A stretch of DNA of 64,000 nt, taken from contig CAXXDU010000002.1 in the NCBI GenBank assembly GCA_963667535.2, positions 868,001-932,000 on the forward strand. The letters are read 5' to 3'. Shown here piece by piece: positions 60,305 through 64,000 of this stretch. Both the position numbers and the translations under genes were made by a program. The stretch comes from UBA5614 sp963667535. GTDB lineage: Bacteria; Cloacimonadota; Cloacimonadia; Cloacimonadales; Cloacimonadaceae. The notes below the pieces were generated by a model. The model worked only from the letters and a program-made list of their open reading frames with translations, was not told where the DNA came from and did no database searches. Every line of letters begins with the position of its first letter. The first letter of the stretch is position 1.

Positions 60305-61420
60305 TTATTTTATATCCTGTTGCGGAAGTTTGATGATAAAGATAGTTCCCTTTGGTACATTGGGGATGTAATCAATTGTGCCTTTGTGTTCATGAACAAT
60401 CTTTTTGGAGATTGCCAGACCCAGACCGGTACCTTGTGATTTTCCTTCAGACTGAAAAGGACTAAACAGATTGGCTTTGATTCTGGAAGGAATACCTTGT
60501 CCTGTATCACTCACGATAAAGACCAAAGTGTTATCTTCCATCATCACATCAAGCCTGATTTCCCCTTTTTCCTTCATTGCTTCATAACTGTTTTTCATCA
60601 GATTGATCAGAACTCTGCGGATTTTGGATTCGTCAAAATAAGCATTCTCTTTTGCCCTGTTTTGGATTGTGAAACTCACATCGCTCCGGGTAATTGTTTG
60701 TCCAAAGGTGTCATTGATATCCTGAACAAAGCGCTCGAGATTGATTTGTTGTGGGTTTATGGGAGTGGTATTTCCCTTGGCAAAGTCCAGAATTTCTCTC
60801 ACCATCTGATCAATTATCATAGTTTGCTTCACAATGCTTTCCGTAAATTTCTTGCCATCAGGATAGAGGCTCTCCAGCATTTGAGCAGTCAGGACAGTAA
60901 CAGTGAGTGGAGTCTTGATGTCATGTATGATTTTACTTGCAGCCATACCAATAGCCATTAAACGGTTCTGGGCTATGAGTCTTTCTACTGTTTCTGCAAA
61001 TTTCTGATTGGTATCCCTCAACCGCCAGGAAAGAGTGCGGATCAGATTAAACATCACTTTGGGATTGGAATAAGCTATTTGTTGAAATCTTTCTTTAGGG
61101 ATAACCAACACTTCCACATTATTTTTTGATATGACGTTAGCGCTACGAGGTTCGTCATCCAGCAAAGACATTTCACCAAAGAACTCTCCGGGTTCCAAAA
61201 CCTTGAGCTGGGCTACTACATCATCGTCATTCTCAGCAATGTCTTTAATGATTTCCACATTACCTTTAATTATCACATACAAATTATCGCCATGCGCATG
61301 TTCTGAGATTACTGACAATCCCGTTGGAACAACAACGGTCTGCAAGCCTTCAATCACAGAAGAAATCTCTTCATCAGTCATATTGTCGAACAATTTACAA
61401 CACCTTACAAAATTTACCAT
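60305..61420 (-). CDS. Cyclic-nucleotide-binding-domain sensor histidine kinase
   Basis: A 371-residue protein without signal or membrane helix. A CRP-like cNMP-binding domain (about 8-118; GEFFGEMSLLDDEPRSANV holds the phosphate-binding cassette) is followed by HisKA with the phospho-acceptor His166 (IIHDIKTPLT) and a HATPase domain with N box LINLMKNSYEAM, G1 DTGQGIP (305-311) and G2 GTGLGLA (330-336). It probably senses a soluble nucleotide signal. No response regulator is encoded next to it. GGAG precedes the ATG. Confidence 0.9.
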   Translation of the reverse strand: MVNFVRCCKLFDNMTDEEISSVIEGLQTVVVPTGLSVISEHAHGDNLYVIIKGNVEIIKDIAENDDDVVAQLKVLEPGEFFGEMSLLDDEPRSANVISKNNVEVLVIPKERFQQIAYSNPKVMFNLIRTLSWRLRDTNQKFAETVERLIAQNRLMAIGMAASKIIHDIKTPLTVTVLTAQMLESLYPDGKKFTESIVKQTMIIDQMVREILDFAKGNTTPINPQQINLERFVQDINDTFGQTITRSDVSFTIQNRAKENAYFDESKIRRVLINLMKNSYEAMKEKGEIRLDVMMEDNTLVFIVSDTGQGIPSRIKANLFSPFQSEGKSQGTGLGLAISKKIVHEHKGTIDYIPNVPKGTIFIIKLPQQDIK

Positions 61421-61680
61421 AACTAACTCCTTGTAAGAAAAGTCTTTTCCACATGATATTATTCCACTTCACATACATCAGAATAAATACGCACACGAAT
61501 AGATTTTGAATCAAAAAATAAAATCACTTCGATGTCAAGTTTTTTTGTTATAACCTATGCTCTTTCACTGTTCCGCGTTCTGTCTTCATTAATCTTTCTT
61601 CTCTTTCTTCTTTCATTCTCCCCTCATTCTCCTTTCATTCATTATTTATCTTGCTTTCAGTGCACATAGCTTGTCCTTAA

Positions 61681-61735
61681 GACACCCATATGACACCCAT
61701 ATGACACCCATATGACACCCATATGACTCCCAAAT
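61681..61735. repeat. Five 11-bp tandem direct repeats
   Basis: GACACCCATAT is repeated four times exactly and then once as GACTCCCAAAT, with an 11-bp period, close to one DNA turn. It may be an iteron-like protein-binding array. It lies in the gap 61437-61958, which also has a pyrimidine-rich stretch (61585-61660) and no gene. Confidence 0.7.
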
Positions 61736-61958
61736 GAACATAGGGGAATCATTGGAGCAGCAAAGGCGAAGCACCCACGCATACTATGTGCAGATAAACA
61801 TCACTTAGAGAAAGATTAATGGGAAATGAACAATAGTGAAACATGGATACATGGCAAAGATGTTATCCTGGCAGAATTTCCTTTTTCTTGACATTTAGAC
61901 ATGAAATATGGCATTGTCAAGATGACTATTTCAGGAGCCATAATTTGAGGAGTATAGA

Positions 61959-62810
61959 TTGATTAAACAAAAAGCAGAACAAAAGAGGGTATTGGCAATC
62001 CACGATTTATCAGGATTCAGTCATACTTCTTTGATGGCAGTAATTCCCATTATGAACAGGCTGGGGATATCCGTCTGTGCTTTACCTACAGCTATACTCT
62101 CTTCCAATACTGAGAATGAAGGTTATCAACTCGTGGACATGACTAATCATCTAGAGGCTTTTTTGGAACACTGGTCCAAACTACATCTGAAATTCGATGC
62201 GGTGTATAGCGGATTTCTGAGCTCAGAGCATCAGGTGGAGATTGTCATCAAAGCCATTGCGATGTTCAGAAAGTCACCACAGCTTATTGTGGTAGACCCT
62301 GTAATGGCGGATGATGGAGTATTATACAGTTGTTTTAATCGAAACATCATTTCATCCATGCGAAAGCTGATTACTTATGCTGATGTGATTACCCCTAATC
62401 TGACGGAAGCAGCGCTATTACTGGATAAGAAATACAATGCAGAGATAGACGTAAGAGAAGTAAAAGCCTGGTGTAAAAAGCTGGCAGAACTTGGACCGAA
62501 GTATGTCGTTGTGACAAGTGTGCCGGTCAAGACAGATAAGACTAAAACTTCAGTAATTAGTTATAACCGGATATCAGATAGATTTGCTAAAATGACATGT
62601 GAATATTTACCTGTGAATTATCCCGGAACGGGGGATATTTTTACCAGTGTTTTGACAGCCAATCTTTTGAGAGGAATTGAGCTTAAATCTGCCATCCGGA
62701 TAGCTGTTCAATTTGTCAGCAAGGCAATCAAGCTTACAATGGTGATGCACAAACCTACTCAGGAAGGTATCTGCCTTGAAAAATCTATCAATCTTTTGAA
62801 AAGCAATTGA
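61959..62810 (+). CDS. Pyridoxal/pyridoxine kinase
   Basis: A 283-residue PfkB/ribokinase-fold kinase that makes pyridoxal 5'-phosphate. IHDLSGFSHTSLMAVIPIMNRLGI, LPTAILSSNT, VDPVMADDG, DVITPNLTEAALLL and the catalytic GTGDIF (with the Asp base) follow the PdxK/PdxY layout. Starts at TTG 61959, eight bases after GAGGAG. It is followed by a HAD hydrolase with eleven bases between. Confidence 0.85.
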   Translation: MIKQKAEQKRVLAIHDLSGFSHTSLMAVIPIMNRLGISVCALPTAILSSNTENEGYQLVDMTNHLEAFLEHWSKLHLKFDAVYSGFLSSEHQVEIVIKAIAMFRKSPQLIVVDPVMADDGVLYSCFNRNIISSMRKLITYADVITPNLTEAALLLDKKYNAEIDVREVKAWCKKLAELGPKYVVVTSVPVKTDKTKTSVISYNRISDRFAKMTCEYLPVNYPGTGDIFTSVLTANLLRGIELKSAIRIAVQFVSKAIKLTMVMHKPTQEGICLEKSINLLKSN

Positions 62811-62821
62811 GCTAATAAACT

Positions 62822-63667
62822 ATGGAACATCCTCAATATAACTCAATGTGTGTCACTGATTTGGATGGTACTCTCCTAAATCAGAATCATCAGATATCCG
62901 AGACTAATATGCAGGCTTTAGAAAAACTGGGAGAACTCAATGTTTGCCGTATTGCAGCAACTGGGAGGTCACTGTATTCACTACATAAAGTACTGACATC
63001 TGACATGCCATTTGATTACGTGATATTTACTACCGGTGCCGGAATAATGGATTGGCGTTCACAGGAAATCCTGCTTTCCAGACATCTCGATGCAGAGATG
63101 GTGCAAAAAGCTCTGGGTATTTTGAATAATAATAAAGCTGATTTTATGTTTCACGCGCCTATACCTGAAAATCACAGATTTGTATATGTAAAAGGCAGAG
63201 GACTTCCGGATTTTTACCGCAGAATCAAACTTTACGAAGATTATGCTCTGCCATTTGATATTGCTGATAACATACCATGGCAAACCGGCACCCAGTTCCT
63301 GATTATCGCAGAAGCGTCAGAATTGGGTTTGTTTGATTTCTATATCAACCAATTCGCTCCGCTCAAGGTTGTGCGGACAACTTCACCACTAGACCATAAG
63401 TCATTGTGGCTGGAAGTATTTGCTCCGGAGGTTTCCAAGGGCAGTGCAGTTGAATATCTGGCAGTCTTGTTGAAGGTCAGATTGGATGATATCGTAGTAG
63501 TCGGCAACGATTATAATGATTGTGAAATGCTCGATTTAACACCTCATGCCTATATCACTGCCAATGCGCCGGTTGATATGCAAAGTAAGTATAAGGTTGT
63601 TGCTGACTATACTGAAAGCGGCTTTGCTGAAGCTGTTAAGGACTGGTTAAAGACTTATTCTGATTAA
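62822..63667 (+). CDS. HAD-superfamily (Cof-like) phosphatase
   Basis: A 281-residue soluble hydrolase. Motif I is DLDGT (residues 13-17), motif II the Thr/Ser of AATGRS, motif III a Lys in KSLWLEVFAPEVSKG, and motif IV GNDYNDCEML. This is the Cof/type IIB layout; substrates in this family are mostly sugar and nucleotide phosphates. It probably shares a transcript with the pyridoxal kinase and may dephosphorylate a related metabolite, but that is only guilt by association. Confidence 0.82.
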   Translation: MEHPQYNSMCVTDLDGTLLNQNHQISETNMQALEKLGELNVCRIAATGRSLYSLHKVLTSDMPFDYVIFTTGAGIMDWRSQEILLSRHLDAEMVQKALGILNNNKADFMFHAPIPENHRFVYVKGRGLPDFYRRIKLYEDYALPFDIADNIPWQTGTQFLIIAEASELGLFDFYINQFAPLKVVRTTSPLDHKSLWLEVFAPEVSKGSAVEYLAVLLKVRLDDIVVVGNDYNDCEMLDLTPHAYITANAPVDMQSKYKVVADYTESGFAEAVKDWLKTYSD

Positions 63668-63708
63668 CAATATAACTGAAATTACAATTAATATAAGGTG
63701 ATGAAATT

Positions 63709-64000
63709 ATGCTTACTATCTTTTTACTTCTTTGTTCAAATGTTTTTATGACCTTTGCCTGGTATGGGCATCTCAAATACCGCCAGGCTCCGATTATAGC
63801 AGTTATCCTCATTAGCTGGATGATTGCCTTTGCAGAATATTGCTTTATGGTTCCTGCTAACCGGATAGGAAGCTATCACTTTAGTGTAGCACAATTAAAG
63901 ACAATACAGGAAGTAATCACACTGGTTGTTTTTTCGGGGTTTTCGGTATTTTACCTTAAGGAGAGCCTCAAATGGAATTATGTGGTTGGTTTCTTTTTTA
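63709..64000 (+). CDS. DUF486 family membrane protein (partial)
   Basis: Starts at ATG after AAGGTGATG and runs off the window. About 97 residues are visible with at least three hydrophobic helices; MTFAWYGHLKYRQ, SWMIAFAEYCFMVPANR and FSVAQLKTIQEVITLVVFSGFSVFYLKE follow DUF486, a small relative of the DMT transporter superfamily. Role unknown. Confidence 0.8.
   Translation, partial: MLTIFLLLCSNVFMTFAWYGHLKYRQAPIIAVILISWMIAFAEYCFMVPANRIGSYHFSVAQLKTIQEVITLVVFSGFSVFYLKESLKWNYVVGFFF

Noticed and set aside
61888..61916. TTGACA promoter before the pyridoxal kinase
   Set aside because: A good -35 is present but no acceptable -10 at 16-18 bases; not reported as a feature.
1..64000. tRNA, rRNA, tmRNA, RNase P or SRP RNA genes
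   Set aside because: None of the expected conserved words (for example a T-loop GGTTCRA with a matching acceptor stem) was seen in the gaps.

Overview
The window looks like a chromosomal segment of a low-GC, Gram-negative, free-living or fermentative bacterium. The best guess is a member of candidate phylum Cloacimonadota or a close relative. This is inferred from gene style: secreted proteins built from FG-GAP, LamG, choice-of-anchor-J, lamin-tail and FlgD-like modules, a PorV-like barrel, and an adenosine-specific kinase. No 16S rRNA gene or database search supports it. There are no tRNA or rRNA genes, CRISPR arrays, phage genes or ordinary insertion sequences.

Layout. (1) 1-4.4 kb: a structured non-coding element, a secreted retropepsin-like protein, a lipoprotein and an intergenic repeat array. 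(2) 4.6-19.1 kb: one continuous S10-spc-alpha superoperon of 30 genes (rpsJ to rplQ, including secY, map, infA, rpmJ and rpoA; adk is absent) with a leader and a terminator. (3) 19.2-28.2 kb: an asparagine-synthetase-like enzyme, phosphofructokinase, a DUF2147 protein, two paralogous membrane-anchored proteins separated by a REP-associated transposase (RAYT), and a phosphate transporter. (4) 28.2-39 kb: a TPR-bearing sigma-54 activator, a long regulatory intergenic region and two very large secreted proteins. (5) 39.4-46.2 kb, minus strand: a DUF2807-like lipoprotein, an ATPase/HEPN/MNT operon, a lipoprotein, a ComM-like ATPase and a lamin-tail protein. (6) 46.2-51.4 kb: a second RAYT buried in palindromic repeats, glycogen phosphorylase and a membrane protein with a PARP-like domain. 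(7) 52-64 kb: PorV-like barrel, dxr, two small membrane proteins, folC, a pseudopilin-like protein, an adenosine-specific kinase, thpR, recA-recX, rpmB, a cNMP-binding histidine kinase, a pyridoxal kinase, a HAD phosphatase and a DUF486 protein cut by the window end.

Three systems stand out. First, two RAYT genes each sit among their own palindrome family. The 46.8-47.4 kb RAYT is flanked by BIMEs made of two REPs that share one design: a GTAG foot, a 9-bp stem with a T.G wobble at pair 3, and a CC loop. These also occur at 3.3, 39.3 and 51.6 kb, partly as 87-bp tandem units. The 24.1 kb RAYT is flanked by GTAC-footed palindromes, eight of them in a 33-bp tandem array. Compensatory changes support the hairpins in both families. 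Second, the sigma-54 activator gene is followed by inverted repeats of the form GGTCA-N4-TGACC and a well-spaced -24/-12 promoter just before a 1499-residue secreted protein, which suggests a self-contained regulatory circuit. Third, the 354-residue membrane protein at 50.4-51.4 kb appears to carry a complete H-Y-E ADP-ribosyltransferase signature between transmembrane segments.

All coordinates and motifs were read by eye. No similarity search or folding program was run.
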